From Bacteroidales bacterium (GTDB lineage: Bacteria > Bacteroidota > Bacteroidia > Bacteroidales > 4484-276), in assembly GCA_035647615.1 (NCBI GenBank), contig DASRND010000017.1:1-64000 (forward strand): a stretch of DNA of 64,000 nucleotides. Direction: 5' to 3'. The notes under the pieces were generated by a model that searched no databases, had not been told where the DNA came from, and saw nothing but the letters and a program-made list of their open reading frames with translations. Of this stretch, positions 27,885-36,820 are shown in pieces. Positions within the stretch are counted from its first letter, which is position 1. Each line of letters starts with the position of its first letter. The translations under genes and the position numbers were made by a program.

Positions 27885-28895
27885 ATGAACCATCCAGCTC
27901 GCTACTACGAAGAGATTTTCCGATACCAGTTACGCTGCCACCTGTGTCCGCACCATTGTACTATCGGCGATGGTAAGACTGGTATCTGCCGCGTACGTAA
28001 AAACGTGCAGGGCGAGTTGTTTCTGCAAACTTACGGCGAGGTATCGTCGATGGGTTTTGATCCTATCGAAAAAAAGCCGCTGTATCATTTTTATCCCGGC
28101 AGCATCATTTTTTCGGTTGGCAACTATGGGTGTAATTTGCGTTGTAAATTTTGCCAAAACTCTGAAATTTCGCAGGATGTGCCCCGGCAATTTACTCCCG
28201 GACGGCAGTATCCGCCGGAAGAGATTGTGGCGCTGGCTGGCGAAAAAAAATCCAATGTGGGCATTGCTTTTACCTACAACGAGCCTACGGTTTGGTTTGA
28301 ATATATGATGGACATCGCCAACCTTTCACGGAAAGAAAAGATGAAAAATGTGGTTATCACCAATGGTTTTATTTCACCGGAGCCACTGGCCGAACTCATC
28401 GAAGTAACGGATGCTTTCAACGTGGATCTGAAAGCTTTTACCGAAGACTTTTATCTCACCCAAACCATGTCGAAGCTGGAGCCTGTTAAGGAGACATTGA
28501 TACAGATAAAGCGCAGCGGACGTCATCTGGAAATCACCAATCTTGTCATCCCCAGCCGCAACGACGACAAAACCACTTTTGAAGAGATGATACTGTGGAT
28601 ACGCGAAAATCTGGGCAGCGACACGGTGCTGCATCTCTCACGTTATTTTCCTACCTATAAAATGTCGGAGCCTCCCACACCCATCGAAACACTGCAGGAA
28701 CTGCACGCTCTGGCCAGCGCACATCTGGAATATGTGTATGTAGGCAATGCTTCCGCCGGCGATAGCGCCAACACCTACTGCCCCAAGTGTCATCAGAAAG
28801 TGATAGACCGGAGCCGCTACGACGCCTGGTTTACCGGACTATCCAAAACAGGGCAATGCAACCATTGCGGGCATCAGATTATGACACATATTTAA
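27885..28895 (+). CDS. amrS: AmmeMemoRadiSam-system radical SAM enzyme
   Basis: A 336-residue radical SAM protein. The N-terminal cysteine motif CHLCPHHC...GICRVR is specific to the AmmeMemoRadiSam (AmrS, PflA-related) family; the 4Fe-4S/SAM motif is CNLRCKFC near residue 83. A C-terminal zinc-ribbon-like pair (CPKC, CNHC) closes the protein. The family usually occurs with AMMECR1 and Memo proteins, neither of which is in this window, so the gene is isolated here. The reaction is unknown; a radical-based modification is inferred from the family. Confidence 0.87.
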   Translation: MNHPARYYEEIFRYQLRCHLCPHHCTIGDGKTGICRVRKNVQGELFLQTYGEVSSMGFDPIEKKPLYHFYPGSIIFSVGNYGCNLRCKFCQNSEISQDVPRQFTPGRQYPPEEIVALAGEKKSNVGIAFTYNEPTVWFEYMMDIANLSRKEKMKNVVITNGFISPEPLAELIEVTDAFNVDLKAFTEDFYLTQTMSKLEPVKETLIQIKRSGRHLEITNLVIPSRNDDKTTFEEMILWIRENLGSDTVLHLSRYFPTYKMSEPPTPIETLQELHALASAHLEYVYVGNASAGDSANTYCPKCHQKVIDRSRYDAWFTGLSKTGQCNHCGHQIMTHI

Positions 28896-28998
28896 ATTGT
28901 GTGGTTTTGGAATTTTGGAAAGGAAAGAGATTTTCATGATTTGTATTGGCTTTGTTAAAAATTAAATTACGACAACTTTAACGATAAAGCAAAAACTT

Positions 28999-29205
28999 TT
29001 GGAAGGGATCAATAACATTGATGAAAGTGATTTTTTACTTACACTCAAAGAGTTGATCGACAGGAAATATTCGGAAACGCAGACTCCCATACTCTCAGAA
29101 AATCAAAAAATGCGGATAGAGGAATCCTCGAACCAAATCAACAATGGTGATTTTTTTACGGATGATCAGGCAAATGAACGCATCGAAAAATGGCTGAAAG
29201 GGTAA
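28999..29205 (+). CDS. Small antitoxin-like protein, possibly with a lost start codon
   Basis: A frame of 68 codons from TTG; homologous-looking sequence (TIKQKL) continues upstream to 28981, where an ACG occupies the place an ATG would be expected. The C-terminal part (LSENQKMRIEESSNQINNGDFFTDDQANERIEKW) resembles the antitoxins paired with ParE/RelE toxins. No toxin follows: the next gene begins 2 bp away on the opposite strand. It may be an orphan antitoxin or a remnant; translation is uncertain. Confidence 0.45.
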   Translation: MEGINNIDESDFLLTLKELIDRKYSETQTPILSENQKMRIEESSNQINNGDFFTDDQANERIEKWLKG

Positions 29206-29207
29206 TC

Positions 29208-30452
29208 TTATTTTTCACCATCCCCATTTTGTGGCACAAAAGTAAGCTTGCTTAGCTGCGACGTATCAAATATTTCGTTTGCCACTTCCAGCAGGCGAAC
29301 GTCGGTGAGTGTTTTTACTCTTTCCATTACCTGATTATAACTATCTACATGTTCGAAAAAAAGATGACTCTTTCCCATCGTGAGCATTTCGCCGGCATTC
29401 GATTCGAGCGCTATGGCAAGCTGACCAGCAATTTGCTGCTTTGCGCGATGCAACTGCAAGGTGCCCAGCCGGGTGGTGCGCATCAGGTTTAGTTCCTTTA
29501 GCACCAGCTTCATGGTTTTTTCGAGGTACTCCACGTCGGTGCCCATGTAGATGCTGAAATATCCGCCATCGCTATAGGGATGATAATGCGCTTCGATGTT
29601 GTAGCAGTAGCCGTACTTCTCGCGCACATTCAGGTTGAGCCGCGAATTCATGCCCGGGCCGCCCAGAATGTTGATCAATAATGCCAGCGCTGTTTTTCTC
29701 TCATCAAAAACACTATATGCAGGCGCTCCAATGATGCAATGCGCCTGGAAGTTGGAGAGCGCTTCGGTGCGGCTGGCTGGCTGATATGCATCGAAGGGTG
29801 AGCGTGGCGCCCGGTTTTCATTTCCCGAAAGGGAGCCAAAATATTTATTTATCAAAAGTATCAGACGATCCAACGAAATATTTCCCACCGAAGAAATCAC
29901 CATATGCTGTGGCTGATAATTGCGATGGAGAAACTCCATAATGTCGGGGCGCTGCAACTGCTTAACCGATTCGGGAGTACCCAATATGTTGCGGCCAATG
30001 GGGTGATTGCCAAAGAACAGCGTTTCAAATTCATCAAAAATCAGCTCAGAAGGATTGTCTTTGTAAGAGTTGATCTCATCAATCACCACATCTTTTTCTT
30101 TTTCCAGCTCCTTGTCGGGATAAGTGGATTGGGTGATGATGTCGGCAAAAAGCTCCATAGCACGCGGGTAGTGAGCGTGCAGAAACGAAGCATACACGCA
30201 GGTTTCTTCCTTGCTGGTGTATGCGTTGAGCTCGCCGCCCACGTTCTCGAGGCGGCTCAGGATATGAAAAGCTTTGCGTTTTTGCGTGCCTTTAAAAATC
30301 ATGTGCTCTATCAGATGTGCAAGCCCGTTTTGATGGGGCAATTCATCGCGGGTGCCTGCGTCGATAATCACACCCAAGTGCGCCACGTTGGCGGGCACTT
30401 GCTTGTGGATAACGCGTAAGCCATTAGGTAACTGCGAATATTGATAATCCAT
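29208..30452 (-). CDS. M16-family zinc protease (processing-peptidase type)
   Basis: A 414-residue M16 peptidase. The inverted zinc motif HLIEH lies at residues 46-50 (GLAHLIEHMIFKGT), with the distal glutamate in VVIDEINSYKD near 125. The second half is the M16 C-terminal domain with the substrate-clamping R/Y region (SRLNLNVREKYGYCYNI). Length equals the single-chain bacterial PqqL/YmxG-type proteins. No signal peptide is seen, so it is probably cytoplasmic, degrading or processing small peptides. It is followed by a membrane-protein gene in the opposite sense of reading order (both on -). Confidence 0.85.
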   Translation of the reverse strand: MDYQYSQLPNGLRVIHKQVPANVAHLGVIIDAGTRDELPHQNGLAHLIEHMIFKGTQKRKAFHILSRLENVGGELNAYTSKEETCVYASFLHAHYPRAMELFADIITQSTYPDKELEKEKDVVIDEINSYKDNPSELIFDEFETLFFGNHPIGRNILGTPESVKQLQRPDIMEFLHRNYQPQHMVISSVGNISLDRLILLINKYFGSLSGNENRAPRSPFDAYQPASRTEALSNFQAHCIIGAPAYSVFDERKTALALLINILGGPGMNSRLNLNVREKYGYCYNIEAHYHPYSDGGYFSIYMGTDVEYLEKTMKLVLKELNLMRTTRLGTLQLHRAKQQIAGQLAIALESNAGEMLTMGKSHLFFEHVDSYNQVMERVKTLTDVRLLEVANEIFDTSQLSKLTFVPQNGDGEK

Positions 30453-30462
30453 AATATCGGAT

Positions 30463-31074
30463 TTAACTCAGAAAAGTAATGATGGTCACAAAAATAGTCC
30501 ACAAACTTATTCCATTTATAAACAACAATTCTGTGGCGCCATTGATACCATTTTTTAAAATAGAAAAAACAACACCTACCACAATGATCCCGATGATCAC
30601 CATCCCCGTAATTCCGAGAAATTTTAATTCAGGAAGAATAGATACCTGAAAAGTAATAATGAGCAGCGGCAGCGAAAAAAACACCACCACAGCCAGCAAG
30701 TTGTGAATTAATCTTTGCAGCGTTGGCGTCAGACTTTTCAGACTGTAGGGTTTTAAGTTGTGAGGCACAAATGCCAGCAGCACCAGCGAAGCAAAACCAA
30801 GATCGATGTATTGCATTAACTTCTCAAATTCGCCCAGGTCATAAAACCGTGTAAGCAGCCAGAAAAAAGTATAGGTGAGGATGCCGGTGGTAAAAAGCAT
30901 CACTTTGTAACCTTTAACTAATCTCTCGCCATAGAGGGTTTTGTTGCTCAGAAAACTAAGCGTTTGGTTTTTAAGATCAAAGTTTACATGATGCAAAGCC
31001 TTGCCGATGGAGTAAGGCAACAGTCCGGCATTGGCAAAGCCGATAAGCAATATTCCCAGTTTAATCCAAATCAT
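30463..31074 (-). CDS. Polytopic membrane protein of unknown function
   Basis: A 203-residue protein with about six hydrophobic segments (near residues 4-18, 58-78, 88-108, 125-148, 152-175 and 180-201), separated by short charged loops. No transporter signature was recognised; the topology is loosely like DUF998-type proteins, but this is only an impression. It lies 10 bp upstream of the M16 protease and probably shares its transcript. Confidence 0.6.
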   Translation of the reverse strand: MIWIKLGILLIGFANAGLLPYSIGKALHHVNFDLKNQTLSFLSNKTLYGERLVKGYKVMLFTTGILTYTFFWLLTRFYDLGEFEKLMQYIDLGFASLVLLAFVPHNLKPYSLKSLTPTLQRLIHNLLAVVVFFSLPLLIITFQVSILPELKFLGITGMVIIGIIVVGVVFSILKNGINGATELLFINGISLWTIFVTIITFLS

Positions 31075-31150
31075 TCCGCAACAAAAAGGTAATTTTTAAC
31101 CCAGCCGGCAAAAGCATAGGTGGTAAGCACATCTACGATTTTATTGTTTT

Positions 31151-31864
31151 TTAATCATCAGTTTTGTTTTTGAAAAAGGTGCCGACCTCCGGGTTTTTTT
31201 CACCGAATCTTTCCATCATCCCTTTTACAATTTCACTATGTTCTGTGCCTTTTTCTTCTTGTGATTTCACATATTTGTAGGCAGCAAATAGAGCCGACGG
31301 GCCAATTTCGGAAGCAAAATGTCCTACTCCCTGGTTCCAGGCAAACATGGCAAATAGTTCATCAAACTCGGCGGTGGTTACCCCAATGGAATAGGCTTTT
31401 AAAAATTCGCGGGTTGCCTGCCGCATTCGTCCGCCGCCAACAGCATTAGCCAGCGAAAGCAAAAGACGGGTTTTCATGTCGATAGCCGGATTTTCCTGGC
31501 CCCAGATATAGCTCCAAAAATTCACCACAAGGTCGGCAAACTTAGGATCGATGGTATTAAAATTTACCATGGCAGTGGGCTTTAATGGCATATCCATGCC
31601 GCCCGGAAAATCGGGTTGGAGTTTTGAAGTACGATAAAAATACGCACGGTATTCGGCATCCGAAACTTTATCAACATCGTGTTCGTAGCCCATTTCGGCC
31701 AAAGCCGAATACAACGGAATGGGCTCAAAACTTTGCACCACACACAAACCTTCACCAACATCCATGTTCTGCGCCTTTTTTAATATCGCTGGTAAAAAAT
31801 TGCCTTTCAATTGACGCACATCTTTTACTTCAAATTGCTCTTTTAACTTTGTCCAATCTTTCAT
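31151..31864 (-). CDS. DUF2249-like domain fused to an AhpD/CMD-like domain
   Basis: A 237-residue protein. The N-terminus (VKDVRQLKGNFLPAILKKAQ then GLCVVQSFEPIPLYSALAEMGYEHDV) resembles the DUF2249/SirA-like domain. The C-terminal half (MKTRLLLSLANAVGGG...FLKAYSIGVTTAEFDELFAMFAWNQGVGHF) has the helical pattern of carboxymuconolactone decarboxylase/AhpD proteins but lacks the CxxC redox pair of AhpD. A redox, NO- or substrate-sensing role is possible but unproven. It stands alone and is divergent from the M14 gene. Confidence 0.6.
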   Translation of the reverse strand: MKDWTKLKEQFEVKDVRQLKGNFLPAILKKAQNMDVGEGLCVVQSFEPIPLYSALAEMGYEHDVDKVSDAEYRAYFYRTSKLQPDFPGGMDMPLKPTAMVNFNTIDPKFADLVVNFWSYIWGQENPAIDMKTRLLLSLANAVGGGRMRQATREFLKAYSIGVTTAEFDELFAMFAWNQGVGHFASEIGPSALFAAYKYVKSQEEKGTEHSEIVKGMMERFGEKNPEVGTFFKNKTDD

Positions 31865-32045
31865 TTTTCTTATTATTTATTTTATTCTAATCCTTTATGT
31901 CTGCAAAATTAGCAGAAATCCCGCGATTTGTGTTATTGTTTTTTGGGATTTACTGGTAAAATGACGCAGTTGATTAAAAAAACAGACAATGACCAATCGT
32001 TGCCTTTAAGACTTTTTATAGATTGTATTGCCAGCGAGCTGGACA

Positions 32046-32053
32046 TAAATTTG
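32046..32053 (+). promoter_or_regulatory. -7 element for the M14 carboxypeptidase gene
   Basis: TAAATTTG matches TAnnTTTG, 25 bp before the ATG at 32078. It argues against the longer frame starting at 31928. Confidence 0.4.
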
Positions 32054-32077
32054 CAACTTTGTGAAAATATTTTGATA

Positions 32078-33208
32078 ATGAAAATACAAATCTCATCTCA
32101 ATTCGACGCCGGCAACATAGAAGTTGTGGATGCCAGCGATGTTCAAAACATCACCCTCAACATTCGCAAGGATACCCAGGCCGACACTTTCCAGTGGTTT
32201 TATTACCGTGTAACCGGCGGCAGCGGAAAACCGCTTTGTATGAAAATTCTCAACGCCGGAGCGGCTAGTTATCCCGAAGGCTGGGAAGATTACATGGTGC
32301 GTGCTTCTTACGACACCGAAGATTGGTTCATGGTACCCACGCGCTTCGATGGCAAGCAGCTGATCATCGATCATACACCTGCATTCAATTCGGTGTTTTA
32401 TGCCTATTTTGCTCCCTACAGCTACGAACGGCATCTGGAGTTTGTGCACAATGTTCAATATTCGCCGCTGGTCAACCTTTCTTCTTTGGGAAGCACCGTT
32501 GAAGGTCGCAGCATCGACCTGCTCACCATCGGCGACGAGCACGACGACGCCAAAAAAATATGGATCATCGCCCGCCAGCATCCCGGCGAAAGTCAGGTGT
32601 CGTATTTTATGGAGGCGCTCATCAGCCGCCTGATAGAAATAGACGATCCCGTATCGCGTACATTGCTCAACAAAGCGGTTTTTTATGTGGTGCCATTTGT
32701 GAATCCTGATGGCGCCGTGGCCGGTAACCTGCGCGCCAATGCTGCCGGCCTCAACCTCAACCGCGAGTGGGCAAAACCTGATCCGCAGAAAGCCCCCGAA
32801 GTATATCATATTTTGCAGGCAATGCAGGCAACCGGTGTCGATCTCAACCTCGACATTCATGCCGACGAAGCCTTGCCGTACAATTTCATCTCCTCCATCG
32901 AAGGAATTCCTTCTTTCGACGAACGGTTGAAAAATTTGCTCGAAAAATTTAAAAATAGCTGGGTGGAGATAAGCCCCGATTTCCAGACCAAACATGGCTA
33001 CCCGGTTAACGAGCCTGGCACCGCCAATCTCAACATCTGCTCCAAAGCCATCGGCGAGCGGTTTAAGTGCTTGTCGATGACCATCGAGATGCCATTCAAA
33101 GATCACGAGACGTTGCCCGACCCCGTATATGGCTGGTCGCCGGCACGCAGCGAAAAACTTGGCCACAGCCTGGTGGAGGTAATTGGTCGCATCATTGATG
33201 ACCTATAG
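32078..33208 (+). CDS. M14 cytosolic-carboxypeptidase-like metallopeptidase
   Basis: A 376-residue M14 peptidase. Residues 1-120 form a beta-rich N-terminal domain as in cytosolic carboxypeptidases (FQWFYYRVTG, YFAPYSYERH). Zinc ligands are HPGE (His168, Glu171) and DIHADE (His261); NPDGAVAGNLR...NLNREW supplies the substrate arginines, and SMTIEMPF (Glu337) is the catalytic glutamate. No signal peptide was found, so it is cytoplasmic. Eukaryotic relatives trim glutamate from tubulin tails; bacterial substrates are unknown. It is a single-gene unit followed by a repeat array. Confidence 0.85.
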   Translation: MKIQISSQFDAGNIEVVDASDVQNITLNIRKDTQADTFQWFYYRVTGGSGKPLCMKILNAGAASYPEGWEDYMVRASYDTEDWFMVPTRFDGKQLIIDHTPAFNSVFYAYFAPYSYERHLEFVHNVQYSPLVNLSSLGSTVEGRSIDLLTIGDEHDDAKKIWIIARQHPGESQVSYFMEALISRLIEIDDPVSRTLLNKAVFYVVPFVNPDGAVAGNLRANAAGLNLNREWAKPDPQKAPEVYHILQAMQATGVDLNLDIHADEALPYNFISSIEGIPSFDERLKNLLEKFKNSWVEISPDFQTKHGYPVNEPGTANLNICSKAIGERFKCLSMTIEMPFKDHETLPDPVYGWSPARSEKLGHSLVEVIGRIIDDL

Positions 33209-33221
33209 TTTTGTTTTAGAA

Positions 33222-33920
33222 GTTAGTGGCTTCGACAAGCTGGCTTCGACACGGTGGCTGAGCTTGTCGAAGCCAGCTCAGCCACCGCAGCCACTGTAGA
33301 AATATTGGATTTTGAATTCAAGCCAGAAATCCGTTATCAACAAATGTTTCGCGCTTTTAATCCCGAAGGGATTCCACGTTTATAGAAAACATTGTTGCAA
33401 GAATGATGCGACCCCGACGGGGTCGAACGCATTCCAGACGTTCATTGTGCTATAGACATTTGAACCCTTTGGGTTCATCTCCTGTAAAAATTATTTAGGG
33501 TGACGGATTGTCGAAGCCAGGAGAGGTTAGTGGCTTCGACAAGCTGGCTTCGACACGGTGGCTGAGCTTGTCGAAGCCAGCTCAGCCACCGCAGCCACTG
33601 AAGAAATATTGGATTTTGAATTCAAGCCAGAAATCCGTTATCAACAAATGTTTCGCGCTTTTAATCCCGAAGGGATTCCACGTTTATAGAAAACATTGTT
33701 GCAAGAATGATACGACCCCGACGGGGTCGAACACATTCCAGACGTTCATTGTGCTATAGACATTTGAACCCTTCGGGTTCATCTCCTGTAAAACTTATTT
33801 AGGGTGACGCATTGTCGAAGCCAGGAGAGGTTAGTGGCTTCGAAAAGCTCAGCCAGCTCAGCCACTGAAGAAATATTGAATTTTGGATTCAAGACAGGAA
33901 TCCGTTATCAAAAAAGGAGA
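33222..33920. repeat. Tandem array of ~304-bp units
   Basis: Two near-identical units start at 33222 and 33527 (period 305) and a truncated third at 33830 (period 303). Each unit opens with GGCTTCGACAAGC facing GCTTGTCGAAGCC, and later holds three short palindromes: AATCCCGAAGGGATT, GACCCCGACGGGGTC and GAACCCTTTGGGTTC. A ~136-bp part of each unit (33348-33483 in the first) occurs in reverse orientation at 61093-61644. No protein is encoded; the longest frame inside crosses the repeat unit and is not conserved as coding sequence. Confidence 0.85.
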
Positions 33921-33927
33921 ATATTTC

Positions 33928-35064
33928 TTATTCCCCTTCTTCAACAAATAAATCCGAAGCGATGCCGTCGGCGAAGAGCTTGCCGCGCTGTGTCAGGGTG
34001 ATGATGTTATTTTGGATGGAAACCATACACTTATTTTGAAACGGAATGGCCTGCTGTAGCACCATTTGGCGAAAGCCTGCCCCAAAACGTGATTCTATAT
34101 TTTGCAAATCGATGCCCCACATCGTGCGCAGCGAGGTCATCACATATTCGTTAAGCTGCTGCGTTGGTGAAAGCACCTCCCGTTCAAAGTCAGGTTCCTG
34201 GTTGCGGATGCCCTGCAGCCAGGCTTCGAGATTGGAAACATTCCATTGGCGGGAGCATCCGTCGAAAGAGTGTGCAGACGGCCCAACTCCCAGGTAAGGC
34301 ACGCCCATCCAGTAGTTGGTATTGTGACGCGCATATTGCCCGGGCTTGCTGAAGTTAGAGATTTCGTAATGCTTGTAGCCGGCGGTGTCCATCATCTCCA
34401 TCAATATCACAAACTGATCGGCAGCCTGCTGCTCTTCTACCGGTGGCAATTTTTGCCGGCTGATGAGCTTGTCGAGGGCAGTACCCGGCTCCACTGTGAG
34501 CGCGTAAGCCGAAATATGCGGGATTTGATAATCCAAAACTGTTTTAATGTTTTCAATCCATTTTTTGTCGGTCAGTCCGGGGATACCATAAATCAGATCG
34601 ACACTCATATTGTCGTAACCTGCTGCCAGGGAGTTGCGAATTGCCTGATGCGCGTTGGCCGCAGAATGATTTCTGTTGAGATAATGAAGATCATCGTCGT
34701 GGAAAGATTGTATGCCGATGCTCAGACGGTTGACAGGCGTTTGCCGGAGTTGCTGTAAATATTCCGGCAACAGGTCGTCGGGGTTTGCTTCGATGGTAAT
34801 CTCTGCAAAGGCATCGGCTTGAAATTGCTTTGTTGCAGTTTCAATAATTCCCACAATGATTGGTGCAGGATATACCGTCGGAGTGCCGCCACCGATGTAG
34901 ATAGTTTGCAAATTTTCGCCCGCCAGATAATCTTTTTGCAGCTTCATCTCTTGCTGGAGCAGCTCCGGCAAAAGCTCGCGATATTTGCGGCTCGCCAGGG
35001 AGTAAAAATTGCAATAACGACATTTTTGCCGGCAATAGGGAATATGAATGTAAAGCCCGGCCAT
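33928..35064 (-). CDS. hemW: Radical SAM heme chaperone HemW
   Basis: A 378-residue HemN-like radical SAM protein. The cluster motif CRQKCRYC uses Cys11, Cys15 and Cys18, with the HemW-type second-site pattern YCNF; GGGTP and the NxLSIGIQSF segment (NRLSIGIQSF) follow. It lacks the long N-terminal extension of true oxygen-independent coproporphyrinogen oxidase, matching HemW, which delivers heme to membrane proteins. It starts 2 bp after the histidine-kinase stop codon, so the two are probably co-transcribed. Confidence 0.88.
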   Translation of the reverse strand: MAGLYIHIPYCRQKCRYCNFYSLASRKYRELLPELLQQEMKLQKDYLAGENLQTIYIGGGTPTVYPAPIIVGIIETATKQFQADAFAEITIEANPDDLLPEYLQQLRQTPVNRLSIGIQSFHDDDLHYLNRNHSAANAHQAIRNSLAAGYDNMSVDLIYGIPGLTDKKWIENIKTVLDYQIPHISAYALTVEPGTALDKLISRQKLPPVEEQQAADQFVILMEMMDTAGYKHYEISNFSKPGQYARHNTNYWMGVPYLGVGPSAHSFDGCSRQWNVSNLEAWLQGIRNQEPDFEREVLSPTQQLNEYVMTSLRTMWGIDLQNIESRFGAGFRQMVLQQAIPFQNKCMVSIQNNIITLTQRGKLFADGIASDLFVEEGE

Positions 35065-35066
35065 AC

Positions 35067-36590
35067 TTAGGTTTTGCCTATATTTTTGCGCAGCGTTATG
35101 CGGAAGGTAGTGCCTTTGTCGATGCCGGAGGTTTTAACATAGATTTTCCCACGGTGGTAATTTTTGATGATCCGCTCGGCCAGCGAGAGTCCCAACCCCC
35201 AACCACGTTTCTTGCTGGTATATCCGGGACGAAAAATACTTTTGTATTTCGACTTAGGAATACCTTTGCCGGTGTCGGTAAGATCGATGTGAACGTAACC
35301 GTTTTCCTCCATGATGTTGGCGGTGAACTTTCCACTCGCTCCCATGGCGTCGACGGCGTTTTTGGTAATGTTTTCGATCACCCATTCGAAAAGGTGCAGG
35401 TTGATAGGTACATATATTTCTGTTTCGAGACCGGGATTTATCTCGTAATTGATGCGGTGTGAGGTGCGGGTTTTGAGATAGGCGATGCTGTTGTGCACCA
35501 CCTCCACAATATTATAGGTATCTATTATTGGCACCGACCCAATTTTTGAAAACCGTTCGGCTATTTTCTCAAGCCTGTCAACGTCTTTGGTAAGTTCGGT
35601 AACCAGGTCGTCGTCTTTACCATCCATTTTCATTATCTCCAGCCAGGCTATCATCGACGATAGCGGTGTGCCGAGCTGGTGGGCGGTTTCTTTGGCCAGC
35701 CCCACCCATACCTGATTTTGCTCGGAACGGCGCGCGGTGCTAAAGAGGAGGTAAGCAGCCACAAGAAACAGTGCAATTATTCCAAGTTGTATCACCGGAT
35801 AAAGGGTAAGCTGGGTGAGCAGATAGGAGCCTTTGTAAAAAATGTAACTCTTGCCTTGGTCGGCCAGGGTAATCTCGAAGGGCGTATTGCCGCTCTCCAT
35901 CTGATGGATGGTGCGTTGTAGCATCAGCGTGTCGTCGATTATTTCGGAGGGGAGGTTGCCCCAGGCGCGCACGTTGCGCTTGGTGCTGTCGGTGATAATT
36001 ACCGGCACCGAGGCGGCATTGATAACCACTTCATCAAAAAACGATTTCACCAGGTCATCGAGCACATCGCGCAACTCGGTGTAGAGGCGCGAATCTTTGT
36101 AATACAAATAGCGCTTGCGTTCTTTATAATAACGGAATTCGATGGGCGGGTATCGCGTAAATTCTTCGCGTAAAGCGCCATCGAGAAACATAACCGTGTC
36201 TTTGTCGAAGTCGATGTTGGTAGCTTCCAGGATGCGCCCCTCCTCGTCGGTAAGTATCAGCGGGATGGTTTCGTTGCCGCGGATGATAGAAACGTAAAAG
36301 TTGAGGTTGGCATCAGGGTCTTCGGTGCGTATCACCTGCTTGTAAGCTTCGGCCAGCAGCTGCACACGTTTGCGATCTTCGACGCGGATTTTTTGAAAAA
36401 ACTCTTCGATATACGTCACCAGCTTGGTTTTGCTCTGGATGGCGTCGGCCCAGATGCGGATGTTCTTTTTTTCCTCATGTGCCACTTTGTTCACCAGCAA
36501 ATTGGTGTACCACAGCGAAATGCCGACAATTGCCAGCGCCGCTGCCAGCAACACCAGTTTCCATTTCGTCTTTTGGGCATAGATATTCAA
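35067..36590 (-). CDS. Membrane-bound sensor histidine kinase
   Basis: A 507-residue kinase. One transmembrane helix lies at about 11-31 and a second at about 266-286, enclosing a ~230-residue periplasmic sensing domain. HisKA follows with His304 in KETAHQLGTP, and the ATPase domain has NITKNAVDAM (N box), LTDTGKGIP (G1) and RGWGLGLSLAERI (G2). No response regulator is next to it, so it is an orphan kinase; hemW follows 2 bp downstream. The signal is unknown. Confidence 0.85.
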   Translation of the reverse strand: MNIYAQKTKWKLVLLAAALAIVGISLWYTNLLVNKVAHEEKKNIRIWADAIQSKTKLVTYIEEFFQKIRVEDRKRVQLLAEAYKQVIRTEDPDANLNFYVSIIRGNETIPLILTDEEGRILEATNIDFDKDTVMFLDGALREEFTRYPPIEFRYYKERKRYLYYKDSRLYTELRDVLDDLVKSFFDEVVINAASVPVIITDSTKRNVRAWGNLPSEIIDDTLMLQRTIHQMESGNTPFEITLADQGKSYIFYKGSYLLTQLTLYPVIQLGIIALFLVAAYLLFSTARRSEQNQVWVGLAKETAHQLGTPLSSMIAWLEIMKMDGKDDDLVTELTKDVDRLEKIAERFSKIGSVPIIDTYNIVEVVHNSIAYLKTRTSHRINYEINPGLETEIYVPINLHLFEWVIENITKNAVDAMGASGKFTANIMEENGYVHIDLTDTGKGIPKSKYKSIFRPGYTSKKRGWGLGLSLAERIIKNYHRGKIYVKTSGIDKGTTFRITLRKNIGKT

Positions 36591-36820
36591 AGTGTGCAGT
36601 TTTTCGTAGTATGGCCTTTAACGCGTTTTGCAAATGCTTATTATAAAAAGAGATACCAGAGCCGTGACGCAGCGGGCAGAATAGTGAAAAAAATTTGAGA
36701 TGCTTTAGCCGAAACTTCCTTATTTTGCACTGATTATTGTTCCGTTCCCGGAATGGCCTGTTGTCGGGCAAGAAGAGGTTTTCAGGTTGGTGAAAGAAAA
36801 GAAATGCAATAAGAATTCTT

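Noticed and set aside
32093..33166. 357-codon - strand frame inside the M14 gene
   Set aside because: Antisense to an M14 peptidase with all catalytic residues present.
33508..33759. Frame within the ~304-bp repeats
   Set aside because: It follows the repeat unit and ends in words (VYRKHCC-type) that recur only because the DNA repeats; no independent coding evidence.
33222..33920. Insertion sequence
   Set aside because: No transposase frame or terminal inverted repeats were seen around the tandem units.
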